Notes: a model not told the origin generated them from the sequence alone. 18,445 nucleotides of DNA from Burkholderiales bacterium (GCA_031257235.1 JAIRPA010000167.1:1-18445); one strand, 5' to 3'. Positions 1-7,115 are shown, counted from the first letter of the stretch. Made by a program: numbers and translations.

Positions 1-1657
1 TAAAACTGCCGTCACCGGCATTTCCCACACGCGCTGGGCAACCCACGGCGCACCGACGGAAACCAACGCGCATCCGATTACCTCCCATCACGAGATCGCT
101 CTGGTTCATAACGGCGTGATCGAAAACCACGAAGCCTTGCGCGACACTTTGCAAAAAAACGGTTATACCTTTGTGACGCAAACCGATACCGAAGTGATCG
201 CGCATTTGGTGCATTCGTATTGGCACGGTGAAGCCAACAAGGATTTATTAAAAGCCGTTCAACTGACCACGATGCGCCTGATCGGTGCTTACGCCATTGC
301 CGTGATTTCCTCGCGCGAGCCGCATCGCATTGTCGGCGCGCGGTCGGGTAGCCCTTTGGTCGTCGGTAAAAACGAACACGGGTATTATGTGGCGTCCGAC
401 CCTGCCGCCTTAACGCCGGTCACGCACGATGTGGTGTATCTCGAAGAAGGCGACACGGTGGATCTAACCCCTGACGACGTCACCTATTACGCGCGCGAGA
501 GTAACAACACCTTCACGCGCACCACGCGCGCCCTCACGCACATTCCCGTTTCGGATATGAGCGTGAATTTAGGCTCTTACCGACACTTCATGCAAAAAGA
601 AATTTTTGAGCAACCGCGCGCGATTGCGGATACCTTAGAAGGCATTGTCGAAATCACGCCCATGCTTTTTGGCGATCAGGCAGAAGCGGCATTGTCCGGC
701 GTGGATAGTCTTTTGATTCTGGCGTGCGGAACCAGCTATTACGCCGGGCAGGTGGGCAAACAGTGGGTGGAGACATTAGCGCGCCTTCCGGTGTCTGTGG
801 AAATCGCCAGCGAATATTGGCATCGTGACAGCGTCCCCAATCCCAACGCCTTGGTGGTGGTGGTGTCGCAGTCGGGCGAAACCGCTGATACTTTGGCGGC
901 ACTCAAGCACGCAAAAGCATTAGGTCACCAACACACCTTGGCGATTTGCAACGTGGCGACAAGCGCGATGGTGCGGCAAACCGAGATGACTTTTCTCACG
1001 CACGCCGGGATTGAGGTGGGGGTGGCTTCCACCAAAGCGTTTACCACGCAGTTGGTGGCGTTGTTTTTATTGGCGTTGACCTTAGCCAAACTGCGCGGGC
1101 GTTTGAGCGCGGACGACGAAAGCAAACATTTAAAAGCCTTGCGACACTTACCCTCGTCCGTACAGTCCGCACTGGCGCTGGAGCCGCAAACCATCGCGTG
1201 GGCAGAAACCTTCAAGCACAAAGAACACGCCCTCTTTTTAGGGCGCGGGCTTTCGTTCCCGATTGCCGAAGAGGGCGCGTTAAAACTCAAAGAAATTTCC
1301 TACATTCACGCAGAAGCCTATCCCGCCGGCGAGTTAAAACACGGTCCGCTCGCCTTAGTCGATGCCGAGATGCCGGTTGTTGCCATCGCGCCCAACGATG
1401 TTTTGGTCGAAAAGTTAAAGGCAAATTTACAGGAAGTCCGCGCGCGCGGCGCGGAGCTTTACGTGATTGCGGATTTGGATACGCCTTTGATGGTCGGTGA
1501 CGGGATTCGCGTCTTGCGCGTCCCGGAACACGCAAGCCTGCTCTCGCCGATTATTCATGTCGCGCCGTTGCAGTTGCTCGCGTATCACGCCGCCGTAATG
1601 CGCGGCACCGATGTCGACAAACCGCGCAATTTGGCCAAAAGCGTGACGGTCGAGTGA
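1..1657 (+). CDS. glmS: Glutamine-fructose-6-phosphate aminotransferase, 5'-truncated
   Basis: GlmS makes glucosamine-6-phosphate from fructose-6-phosphate and glutamine, the first step toward UDP-GlcNAc for peptidoglycan and LPS, in the cytoplasm. The frame is open from base 2, and the first visible residues (GISHTRWATHGAPTETNAHP) match the glutaminase domain near residue 70 of the E. coli protein. About 60 N-terminal residues, including the catalytic Cys, therefore lie outside the window, and the ATG at 116 is internal. The two SIS domains follow: LACGTSYYAG and SQSGETADTLA, then GVASTKAFTTQ. The isomerase segment EISYIHAEAYPAGELKHGP carries the catalytic Glu and His, and the C-terminus ends NLAKSVTVE with the Lys that binds the sugar. 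About 551 of roughly 610 residues are present and look intact. The gene converges on parB. Family assignment is firm. Confidence 0.97.
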   Translation, partial: KTAVTGISHTRWATHGAPTETNAHPITSHHEIALVHNGVIENHEALRDTLQKNGYTFVTQTDTEVIAHLVHSYWHGEANKDLLKAVQLTTMRLIGAYAIAVISSREPHRIVGARSGSPLVVGKNEHGYYVASDPAALTPVTHDVVYLEEGDTVDLTPDDVTYYARESNNTFTRTTRALTHIPVSDMSVNLGSYRHFMQKEIFEQPRAIADTLEGIVEITPMLFGDQAEAALSGVDSLLILACGTSYYAGQVGKQWVETLARLPVSVEIASEYWHRDSVPNPNALVVVVSQSGETADTLAALKHAKALGHQHTLAICNVATSAMVRQTEMTFLTHAGIEVGVASTKAFTTQLVALFLLALTLAKLRGRLSADDESKHLKALRHLPSSVQSALALEPQTIAWAETFKHKEHALFLGRGLSFPIAEEGALKLKEISYIHAEAYPAGELKHGPLALVDAEMPVVAIAPNDVLVEKLKANLQEVRARGAELYVIADLDTPLMVGDGIRVLRVPEHASLLSPIIHVAPLQLLAYHAAVMRGTDVDKPRNLAKSVTVE

Positions 1658-1673
1658 CGGTTCGCCCAAAGAA

Positions 1674-1698
1674 CGCCAAAAAGTGATACTTTTTGGCG
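1674..1698 (+). terminator. Hairpin directly after glmS
   Basis: A perfect 11-bp inverted repeat (CGCCAAAAAGT / ACTTTTTGGCG, 3-base loop) starts 16 bp after the glmS stop. The T run lies inside the right arm, so it may work as a terminator or as a 3' stabilising stem. A similar 11-bp stem (CGGCAAAAAGT / ACTTTTTGCCG) stands on the parB side at 1944-1973. Confidence 0.55.
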
Positions 1699-1711
1699 GT
1701 TTGTGATTTCC

Positions 1712-1743
1712 AAAAAAGGACAGGCAAAGCCTGATCCTTTTTT
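1712..1743 (+). terminator. Rho-independent terminator of glmS
   Basis: The arms AAAAAAGGACAGGC and GCCTG-A-TCCTTTTTT pair around an AAA loop with one bulged A. The stem is GC-rich near the loop and ends in a run of six T, the classical form for rightward transcription; the A run on the left arm could also serve leftward transcripts. Confidence 0.75.
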
Positions 1744-1755
1744 GCGTTTCAGGGA

Positions 1756-1783
1756 TCAGAGGTCAGGAATCAGGCATCAGAAA
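1756..1783. repeat. Four tandem 7-bp units, TCAGNNN
   Basis: Four consecutive heptamers, TCAGAGG, TCAGGAA, TCAGGCA and TCAGAAA, share the TCAG half and the spacing. They sit between the glmS terminator and the palindromic mosaic. No function can be read from the sequence. Confidence 0.5.
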
Positions 1784-1790
1784 CGCCGTC

Positions 1791-1876
1791 ATTCTGCGCG
1801 AAGTTTGCGAAGCAAACGAAGTCGCCGAATCCACACGCAGCCTTTAGGCTGCGTCATTGCGGGCTTGACCCGCAAT
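1791..1876. repeat. Mosaic of three palindromic units (REP-like)
   Basis: Three stem-loops stand head to tail. Bases 1791-1830 form an imperfect palindrome of about 40 bp whose core is GTTTGC-GAA-GCAAAC and whose ends read ATTCtGCG / CGCcGAAT. Bases 1835-1854 form a perfect 8-bp stem, ACGCAGCC / GGCTGCGT, with a TTTA loop. Bases 1856-1876 form another perfect 8-bp stem, ATTGCGGG / CCCGCAAT, with a CTTGA loop. Modules of this kind are commonly dispersed in many copies in proteobacterial genomes; copy number cannot be judged here. The spacer 1658-1986 shows no credible gene. Confidence 0.7.
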
Positions 1877-1898
1877 CCGGTTTTTCCGCCTTTCCTAC

Positions 1899-1930
1899 AA
1901 AAAATCGTCGGGGTCCCCCCGCGATTTTTT
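1899..1930 (-). terminator. Rho-independent terminator of the mnmG-rsmG-parAB operon
   Basis: The arms AAAAAATCG and CGATTTTTT flank an inner G/C stem (CGGGG / CCCCG) with a small loop and one bulge. Read leftward from parB it is a strong GC stem followed by six T, and read rightward it also ends in T6, so it is probably bidirectional. Confidence 0.7.
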
Positions 1931-1943
1931 GGAAACCCCAAAC

Positions 1944-1973
1944 CGGCAAAAAGTAGGGGTTCACTTTTTGCCG
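1944..1973 (-). terminator. Hairpin directly after parB
   Basis: A perfect 11-bp inverted repeat (CGGCAAAAAGT / ACTTTTTGCCG) with an 8-base loop, 13 bp beyond the parB stop. The loop carries AGGGGTT, which can pair with the AACCCC just to the left (around 1935-1940), so two folds compete. It probably acts together with the stronger hairpin at 1899-1930. Confidence 0.5.
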
Positions 1974-1986
1974 AACGATCCCTGAT

Positions 1987-2886
1987 TTATTTCAATCTTG
2001 CGATGATGCCGTCTAACGTATCCAATCCGGCGTAGTGAATGATCACTTTCCCGCCTCTTGCCCCTTTTGCGTCGATTTGCACGCGCGCCCCCAAAGATTC
2101 CGAGAGTTCTTCCTCCAAGCGAATCGTGTCGGCATCCCGCTTTTTCTCGGTTTTGCGCGGCGGCGAGGAAGGAGACAACAAGGATTGCGCCAAGCGTTCG
2201 GCTTCCCGAACGGATAAGCCGTCTTTGATGATGCGCGTTAAAGCGACTTGCTGTTGCGGCGCCGACAACACCAACAGCGCGCGCGCATGACCGCTGTTGA
2301 TGTAGCCGGACGAAAGCGCGCTTTGTACGGCAGGGGAGAGTTGCAATAGCCGCAACGTGTTCGTGACCGCGCTGCGCGAACGCCCCACGGCTTGCGCCAG
2401 CGTTTCGTGCGTTAAGTGAAATTCATTCATCAGCCGATCAAAACCCTGCGCCTCCTCCAGCGGATTTAAATCTTCGCGTTGAATGTTTTCGATCAACGAC
2501 CACGCCAGCGCGGTTTGGTCGGGAATTTTTTTGACCAACACGGGAACCTCGACAAGCCCCGCGATTTTTGCCGCGCGCCAACGACGTTCCCCGGCGATGA
2601 TCTCAAACCGATCCGCCGACACTTTGCGCGCGATGATCGGTTGCATCAATCCTTGTTCTTTGATGGATGCCGCCAACTCATTTAACGAGACTTCGTCCAT
2701 CTTGGTGCGCGGTTGATATTTCCCCGGCTGCAACAAGGTCACGGAGAGCGTTTGCAATTCGGACTCAACGACGGGGACGGCTGGCGTGACGCTTGCGTTA
2801 TTTTGTGGGGCAGGCGTTGTTTCCGGCGCATCCGGCGCGGACAAAAGCGCGTCTAAACCGCGACCTAAACCTTTGAGGCGTGACAT
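1987..2886 (-). CDS. parB: Chromosome-partition protein ParB
   Basis: ParB is a CTP-dependent clamp that loads at parS, spreads along DNA and works with ParA to segregate the chromosome origin. The 299-residue protein begins MSRLKGLGRGLDALL, the usual ParB N-terminus with an Arg-rich ParA-contact region. Residues about 48-120 form the ParB/Srx CTPase fold with GERRWRAAK (99-107) and ENIQRE (133-138). The helix-turn-helix is near 160-182, and a C-terminal dimerisation domain follows a Ser/Pro/Lys linker (238-252). The ATG at 2886 is preferred over an in-frame TTG at 2907, because AAGGAG lies 6 bases before the ATG. It is the last gene of the operon, 24 bp after parA. Six matching parS sites lie at 6494-7131, so the system is complete. 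Confidence 0.97.
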   Translation of the reverse strand: MSRLKGLGRGLDALLSAPDAPETTPAPQNNASVTPAVPVVESELQTLSVTLLQPGKYQPRTKMDEVSLNELAASIKEQGLMQPIIARKVSADRFEIIAGERRWRAAKIAGLVEVPVLVKKIPDQTALAWSLIENIQREDLNPLEEAQGFDRLMNEFHLTHETLAQAVGRSRSAVTNTLRLLQLSPAVQSALSSGYINSGHARALLVLSAPQQQVALTRIIKDGLSVREAERLAQSLLSPSSPPRKTEKKRDADTIRLEEELSESLGARVQIDAKGARGGKVIIHYAGLDTLDGIIARLK

Positions 2887-2910
2887 AAAATCTCCTTTTC
2901 TCTTCAATAA

Positions 2911-3828
2911 TTAAGTAGCACTTACTTCGCCGGAAACAGGCTTAGCGTTGTTGTTTTGAGCCGATGACGCACCCTCCGGCGCGGCAGTTTGGGCAAGGTT
3001 TTGCGCGCGGGCGCGCGATTGGGCTTCCCGCCGTAAGAGTTCACCTGCCAGCGCCAAATACGCCTGCGCGCCTTTGGAAAGCGGGTCCAGTTTGATCGCG
3101 GGCATGCCGTGCGAGGGAGCTTCGGCAAGCCGAATGTTGCGCGGAATCACGGTATTGAACAATTTGTCGCCAAAATGTTTGGCAAGCTCGGCGGAAACGT
3201 TTTGCGCCAGCAGGTTGCGAGGATCAAACATGGTTCTCACGATGCCCTCTATTTCGAGCTTCGGGTTTAAGTGAGCGCGTACTTTTCTCACCGTCTGCAC
3301 GAGATCGGAAAGCCCTTCGAGCGCGTAGTATTCGCATTGCATCGGGATAATCACCGCCTGCGCCGCACACAATCCGTTCAAGGTTAATAGCGAAAGCGAG
3401 GGGGGGCAATCCAAAAGCACATAATCGTATTCGGCGGCAATCTCGGAAATCGCACTTTTCATCTGCGAGAGCGCGGTTGAAAGCGCGTCTTTAAGACGGG
3501 TTTCTCGGTCGGGAAGTTCGACCAACTCGACCTCCGCACCGGCAAGGTCGCGGCTGGATGAAACCACGTCGTAACCGCCGGACGGGGAGGTGGCGCGAAC
3601 ATCCGCAATGGTCTTTTCGCCCAACAATACCTGATAAACATTTTGGTTAAGCGCGCGCTTATCCAGCCCTGATCCGGTCGTGGCATTGCCTTGCGGGTCT
3701 AAGTCCACCAACAAAACGCGCTGTTTCATCGCGTGCAAACTTGCGGCTAAATTCACGGTCGTCGTGGTTTTGCCGACCCCGCCTTTTTGGTTCGCAATCG
3801 CAATAATGCGAGGGGTTGTTCTAGTCAT
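2911..3828 (-). CDS. parA: Chromosome-partition ATPase ParA (Soj type)
   Basis: ParA is a nucleoid-bound ATPase that moves ParB-parS complexes. The 305-residue protein has the deviant Walker A motif KGGVGKTT (residues 15-22), the A' motif DLDPQG (42-47) and a Walker B region YVLLDCPP. It lacks the N-terminal HTH of plasmid ParA proteins, so it is the chromosomal Soj type. A low-complexity Ala/Gln/Asn tail of about 45 residues extends the usual length of about 255-265. The tail ends PVSGEVSAT, almost the same peptide as PLSGDVSAC inside RsmG (see repeat entry). The ATG at 3828 overlaps the rsmG stop by 8 bp and has GGAGGAG about 11 bases upstream, which fits translational coupling. Confidence 0.96.
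   Translation of the reverse strand: MTRTTPRIIAIANQKGGVGKTTTTVNLAASLHAMKQRVLLVDLDPQGNATTGSGLDKRALNQNVYQVLLGEKTIADVRATSPSGGYDVVSSSRDLAGAEVELVELPDRETRLKDALSTALSQMKSAISEIAAEYDYVLLDCPPSLSLLTLNGLCAAQAVIIPMQCEYYALEGLSDLVQTVRKVRAHLNPKLEIEGIVRTMFDPRNLLAQNVSAELAKHFGDKLFNTVIPRNIRLAEAPSHGMPAIKLDPLSKGAQAYLALAGELLRREAQSRARAQNLAQTAAPEGASSAQNNNAKPVSGEVSAT
2917..2936 (-). repeat. Short coding repeat, copy 1 (parA tail)
   Basis: The + strand reads AGCACTTACTTCGCCGGAAA. It differs at one base from the copy at 4265-4284 inside rsmG, and similarity continues more weakly for about 10 bp further. Both copies are read in the same frame and give SG-E/D-VSA. Confidence 0.6.
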
Positions 3829-4576
3829 CGTTGATCGTCTCCTCCATCAATATAAGATGCCTCTGTATGTCGGGCATGAAAGGCGGGGTCACCGCCTGAT
3901 TTTGAAACACGCGAATGTCACAAGGCAAGTCCGCGATCTCGTTCTCCGGATTTAAGCCTTTCATCGCAGCCCAAATCCCGCGGGCGGCAAGCGTGTGACG
4001 ACTTGCCTCCACAAAAGGGGTCAACGCCGAAAACGCGCGCGAAATGATGATTTCAAACGGCGCCAACGGCATCATGGTTTCGATTCGCCCGTGTTCTGCT
4101 TTGGCGTTGGGCAATTTTAATTCGGCAATGGCTTGGGTACAAAAAGCCGCTTTTTTTTGCGCGGCGTCGATCATCGTGACCGCCCACGAAGGACGGGCAA
4201 TGGCCAAAATAATGCCGGGGACTCCCGCGCCCGCGCCCACGTCCAGCACCTTGACAGGTTTGCAAGCACTTACATCGCCGGAAAGGGGTTGAGCTTGATC
4301 GGTGTCACCCAAGCCGCGACGGGAAAGCGCGTCATCCAAATAAGGAATCACCGAAAGCGTGTCAAAAATGTGCAGGTTCAACATGTCGGGTAATGCGTCA
4401 ATCGCGGTCAAATTGTAGGTTTTGTTCCACTTTTTTAATAGATATATGAACGATAAAACACGGCTGTACTGCGTTTCATCGAAAGTAAGTCCTATCTCAC
4501 CTATACCTAAAGCGAGCCTGTCCGCAAGGCTGTCTTGGGCATCGTTTTTGATCGAGAGCGCGCGATTGAAGGTCAT
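3821..4576 (-). CDS. rsmG: 16S rRNA (guanine-N7) methyltransferase RsmG
   Basis: RsmG (GidB) methylates N7 of G527 in 16S rRNA using SAM; loss of this activity is known to give low-level streptomycin resistance. The 251-residue protein has the Rossmann SAM motif VLDVGAGAGVPG, a following acidic strand end (MIDAAQKKAAF) and the family pattern ISRAFSAL. It is longer than the E. coli enzyme (207 residues). Much of the excess is an insert of about 28 residues before the SAM motif (DDALSRRGLGDTD onward), which carries a short repeat shared with parA. The ATG at 4576 overlaps the mnmG TGA as ATGA, so translation is probably coupled. It lies between mnmG and parA, the usual order. Confidence 0.95.
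   Translation of the reverse strand: MTFNRALSIKNDAQDSLADRLALGIGEIGLTFDETQYSRVLSFIYLLKKWNKTYNLTAIDALPDMLNLHIFDTLSVIPYLDDALSRRGLGDTDQAQPLSGDVSACKPVKVLDVGAGAGVPGIILAIARPSWAVTMIDAAQKKAAFCTQAIAELKLPNAKAEHGRIETMMPLAPFEIIISRAFSALTPFVEASRHTLAARGIWAAMKGLNPENEIADLPCDIRVFQNQAVTPPFMPDIQRHLILMEETINDD
4265..4284 (-). repeat. Short coding repeat, copy 2 (rsmG insert)
   Basis: The + strand reads AGCACTTACATCGCCGGAAA, 19 of 20 identical to 2917-2936. It lies in the non-conserved insert of RsmG and encodes PLSGDVSAC. Confidence 0.6.
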
Positions 4577-6483
4577 GAGTGCAAGGCGTCCTTCGCGTTT
4601 CGGCGTTTTAAATGAACGAGCAACAGCGCGATCGCGGCGGGGGTCACGCCCGAAATACGAGAGGCTTGTCCGACGGTCTCCGGCTTATGGGCGTTGAGCT
4701 TTTGGCAGACTTCCGTGGATAATCCCCGCACGCTTTGGTAATCCAAGTCCGCGGGCAGGCGCGTGTTTTCTTCACCGGCGGCGCGCTCGATTTCCAATCG
4801 CTGTCTGGCAATGTAGCCTTCATATTTAATCCGAATTTCGACTTGTTCGGCAACGACGGCATCGACGTTTTGAAGCTCGTCAGACAGTTGAGACAATGCC
4901 GCAAAATCAACGTCGGGTCGACGCAAAAGATCGGCAAGCGACGCGCTTTTTTTGACGGGCGTTGCGGCAGAATCATCGTAACCCCTTGATTTTTCTACGA
5001 ATTTTTCGATAACCGCCGGCGACACCCACGTGGACTTCAACCGCTCCGACAAAAGCGCGACCGCATCGCGTTTTTTGCAAAAGGCTTCCCACCGAACATC
5101 GTCCACCAGCTTAAATTCGCGTCCGATTTCGGTCAGCCGTTCGTCCGCGTTATCTTCGCGCAACTGTAAACGGTATTCGGCGCGCGAGGTAAACATCCGA
5201 TAAGGTTCGGTGATGCCGCGCGTGATGAGATCATCCACCATCACGCCCAAATAGGCTTCGTCCCGTCGCGGAGACCACGCGGAAAGCCCCCGCGCAAACC
5301 GAGATGCGTTAATGCCCGCTAACAAACCCAGCGCGGCAGCCTCTTCGTATCCGGTGGTTCCGTTGATTTGCCCCGCCAAAAAGAGCCCGGAAACGGCTTT
5401 GGTTTCAAGCGAGCTTTTCAACGCGCGCGGATCAACATAATCGTATTCAATCGCGTAGCCGGGACGCAGTAAGTGCGCCTGTTCACATCCGGCGATGCTG
5501 CGAACCAAATTGAGCTGCACATCAAAGGGCAACGAGGTCGAAATCCCGTTCGGATAGACTTCATGCGTGTCCAAGCCTTCGGGCTCAATGAAAATTTGGT
5601 GCGAATGACGGTGCGCAAACCGAACAATTTTGTCCTCGATCGAGGGGCAATAGCGAGGTCCCGTGCTGGTGATTTTCCCTGAATAAAGCGGCGAGCGATC
5701 TAATCCGCCGCGTATGATTTCGTGCGTTTTTTCGTTGGTGTGCGTGATCCAACACGACACTTGACGAGGATGAAGTGCGCCATCGCCCAAAAACGAGAAA
5801 ACGGGGGTCGGCGTGTCGCCCGGCTGTTCCTGCATCTTGGAAAAATCCAAGGTTCGCGCGTCCAAGCGCGGCGGCGTTCCGGTTTTAAGCCTTCCTATCG
5901 GAAGCGCATCGCTTAACCGCCGCAGGCTGTGCGCCAAAGGGTAAGCCGCAGGATCGCCCGCGCGTCCCGCCTCATAATGGCTCAAACCGACATGCGCCAG
6001 CCCTGCCAAAAACGTTCCGGTAGTGAGCACTAACGCTTGCGCGTTAAACCGCACCCCTATTTGAGTCATGACCCCGACCGCTTTCCCGTTCTCAATCAAC
6101 AAATCATCCACCGCGTGAGCAAACAGGGATAAATTTGGTTGATTCTCAAGGCGATGACGAATTGCCTTTTTGTAGAGCGTTCTGTCCATCTGCGCGCGTG
6201 TTGCGCGAACGGCAGAACCCTTGCTGGCATTGAGAATCCGAAACTGGATGCCCGCCTCGTCGGCAGCCAAAGCCATCGCGCCGCCGAGCGCGTCAACCTC
6301 TTTGACCAAATGCCCTTTGCCGATTCCGCCGATGGCAGGATTGCACGACATTTGCCCCAAAGTCTCCAAATTGTGAGTGAGTAATAACGTTTTCGCGCCG
6401 GATCGCGCGGACGCCAGCGCCGCTTCCGCGCCGGCGTGTCCGCCGCCAACCACAATCACGTCAAAAGTTTCGGGATAAACCAT
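4573..6483 (-). CDS. mnmG: tRNA uridine-5-carboxymethylaminomethyl modification enzyme MnmG
   Basis: MnmG (GidA) acts with MnmE to install the 5-carboxymethylaminomethyl group on wobble U34 of several tRNAs, using FAD, NADH and a folate one-carbon donor. The protein opens MVYPETFDVIVVGGGHAGAE, with the FAD dinucleotide motif at residues 13-18. It continues through MSCNPAIGGIGKGHLVKE, RATRAQMDR and PGYAIEYDY and ends in the C-terminal helical domain (GVTPAAIALLLVHLKRR). From the ATG at 6483 it has 636 residues, normal for the family. An in-frame ATG at 6510 would add MFHVKHQLS, which is simply a translated parS site; homologues usually begin close to the FDVIVVGGGHAG strand, so 6483 is preferred. 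No clear Shine-Dalgarno precedes either ATG. It heads the mnmG-rsmG-parA-parB operon. Confidence 0.96.
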   Translation of the reverse strand: MVYPETFDVIVVGGGHAGAEAALASARSGAKTLLLTHNLETLGQMSCNPAIGGIGKGHLVKEVDALGGAMALAADEAGIQFRILNASKGSAVRATRAQMDRTLYKKAIRHRLENQPNLSLFAHAVDDLLIENGKAVGVMTQIGVRFNAQALVLTTGTFLAGLAHVGLSHYEAGRAGDPAAYPLAHSLRRLSDALPIGRLKTGTPPRLDARTLDFSKMQEQPGDTPTPVFSFLGDGALHPRQVSCWITHTNEKTHEIIRGGLDRSPLYSGKITSTGPRYCPSIEDKIVRFAHRHSHQIFIEPEGLDTHEVYPNGISTSLPFDVQLNLVRSIAGCEQAHLLRPGYAIEYDYVDPRALKSSLETKAVSGLFLAGQINGTTGYEEAAALGLLAGINASRFARGLSAWSPRRDEAYLGVMVDDLITRGITEPYRMFTSRAEYRLQLREDNADERLTEIGREFKLVDDVRWEAFCKKRDAVALLSERLKSTWVSPAVIEKFVEKSRGYDDSAATPVKKSASLADLLRRPDVDFAALSQLSDELQNVDAVVAEQVEIRIKYEGYIARQRLEIERAAGEENTRLPADLDYQSVRGLSTEVCQKLNAHKPETVGQASRISGVTPAAIALLLVHLKRRNAKDALHS

Positions 6484-6493
6484 GGATAGTTGA

Positions 6494-6509
6494 TGTTTCA
6501 CGTGAAACA
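6494..6509. other. parS: parS site 1
   Basis: Perfect TGTTTCACGTGAAACA, the bacterial chromosomal parS consensus bound by ParB. Palindromy extends to 20 bp (6492-6511). The site covers the alternative mnmG ATG at 6510 and ends 10 bp upstream of the preferred one. Confidence 0.95.
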
Positions 6510-6540
6510 TCCATTTTTTGCTGTTTTTCAGCGATAACGA

Positions 6541-6546
6541 ATCATA
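6541..6546 (-). promoter_or_regulatory. Possible -10 box for the mnmG operon
   Basis: The minus strand reads TATGAT, one mismatch from TATAAT, about 58 bp upstream of the preferred mnmG start. The -35 is poor: TTCACA fits at 15 bp spacing. A transcript from here would run through parS site 1, so bound ParB could block it. Confidence 0.35.
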
Positions 6547-6620
6547 TCAGGGAATAAACCGTGTGAATGCCTGTTTGCCCCCAATCGCGCAAATTTTTAG
6601 TGTTTTTTTGAGGCAACGGA

Positions 6621-6636
6621 TGTTTCACGTGAAACA
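6621..6636. other. parS: parS site 2
   Basis: Perfect 16-bp consensus. The palindrome extends without mismatch to 28 bp (6615-6642, arms beginning AACGGA and ending TCCGTT). Confidence 0.95.
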
Positions 6637-6673
6637 TCCGTTCTTGGGTTGGCGCTCACTAACTTTGTTGGGG

Positions 6674-6689
6674 TGTTTCACGTGAAACA
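6674..6689. other. parS: parS site 3
   Basis: Perfect 16-bp consensus; the flanks do not extend the palindrome. It is the first parS of duplicated copy A and corresponds to site 5 in copy B. Confidence 0.95.
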
Positions 6690-6778
6690 TTCCAAGCCTC
6701 CTAAGTCACGATAGTGCCGTCCCGTCAACGGGAAAGGCTTTTGTGAGCGGTCGCTTACATAGAAACGTGGCAAACCCA

Positions 6779-6794
6779 TGTTTCACGTGAAACA
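6779..6794. other. parS: parS site 4
   Basis: Perfect 16-bp consensus within a 28-bp perfect palindrome (6773-6800, arms beginning AACCCA and ending TGGGTT). It is the second parS of copy A and corresponds to site 6. Confidence 0.95.
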
Positions 6795-7011
6795 TGGGTT
6801 GAAGACGAACAATCCTGTTGGCGGGGACTCACCCATTCATACGGATGAGCCTGCGGAACAACGGAAAGATGATGCCCCTTTCTTCGGTTGCCACAATCAC
6901 CCCTTCTTCGTTGGTTATCAGAATCTGCCGCCCCCGACCCCCGATCACACCTTAAGACTTTCGCAAAGGTTTCGCCCATCCTTTTGTTGGCACTCACTAA
7001 CTAAATTTCGA

Positions 7012-7027
7012 TGTTTCACGTGAAACA
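7012..7027. other. parS: parS site 5
   Basis: Perfect 16-bp consensus, 20-bp palindrome (7010-7029). First parS of copy B. Confidence 0.95.
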
Positions 7028-7115
7028 TCTCAACCCTCCCAAGTCACGAAAGCACCGACAAGCAAACGGAAAGCCTTTTGTGAGCGGTCGCTTACATAGA
7101 AACGTGGCAAACCCA

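Larger units (their letters stand above)
6634..6835. repeat. Duplicated parS block, copy A
   Basis: Imperfect direct repeat of 6975-7172. Shared landmarks in order are CATCC, GGC(G/A)CTCACTAACT, a parS site, AAGTCACGA, then a 58-bp identical run (6738-6795) ending in another parS site, then a looser GTTGG(C/T)GGGGACT. The offset to copy B is 337-338 bp. Confidence 0.85.

Noticed and set aside
116..118. glmS start at the ATG at 116
   Set aside because: The frame and strong homology continue upstream to the window edge; this Met is internal to the glutaminase domain (GVIENHE is read through GTG-ATC).
1198..1535. Antisense and shifted open frames inside glmS, gyrA and other long genes
   Set aside because: They follow from the codon bias of the real genes; none shows recognisable domains or ribosome sites.
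1755..1990. CRISPR-like repeats in the glmS-parB spacer
   Set aside because: The palindromes differ from each other and there is no regular repeat-spacer pattern.
1703..2035. 110-codon open frame running through the glmS-parB spacer
   Set aside because: It crosses terminators and palindromes, has no family-like sequence and ends inside parB on the opposite strand.
2887..2907. Longer ParB starting from TTG at 2907
   Set aside because: The AAGGAG ribosome site lies inside this extension and points to the ATG at 2886, and homologues begin at the same place.
6755..7023. Open frames of about 80 codons on both strands beginning MFHVKH or ending within the parS block
   Set aside because: The MFHVKH start is a translation of the parS palindrome, and the rest has no family-like pattern and lacks a ribosome site.
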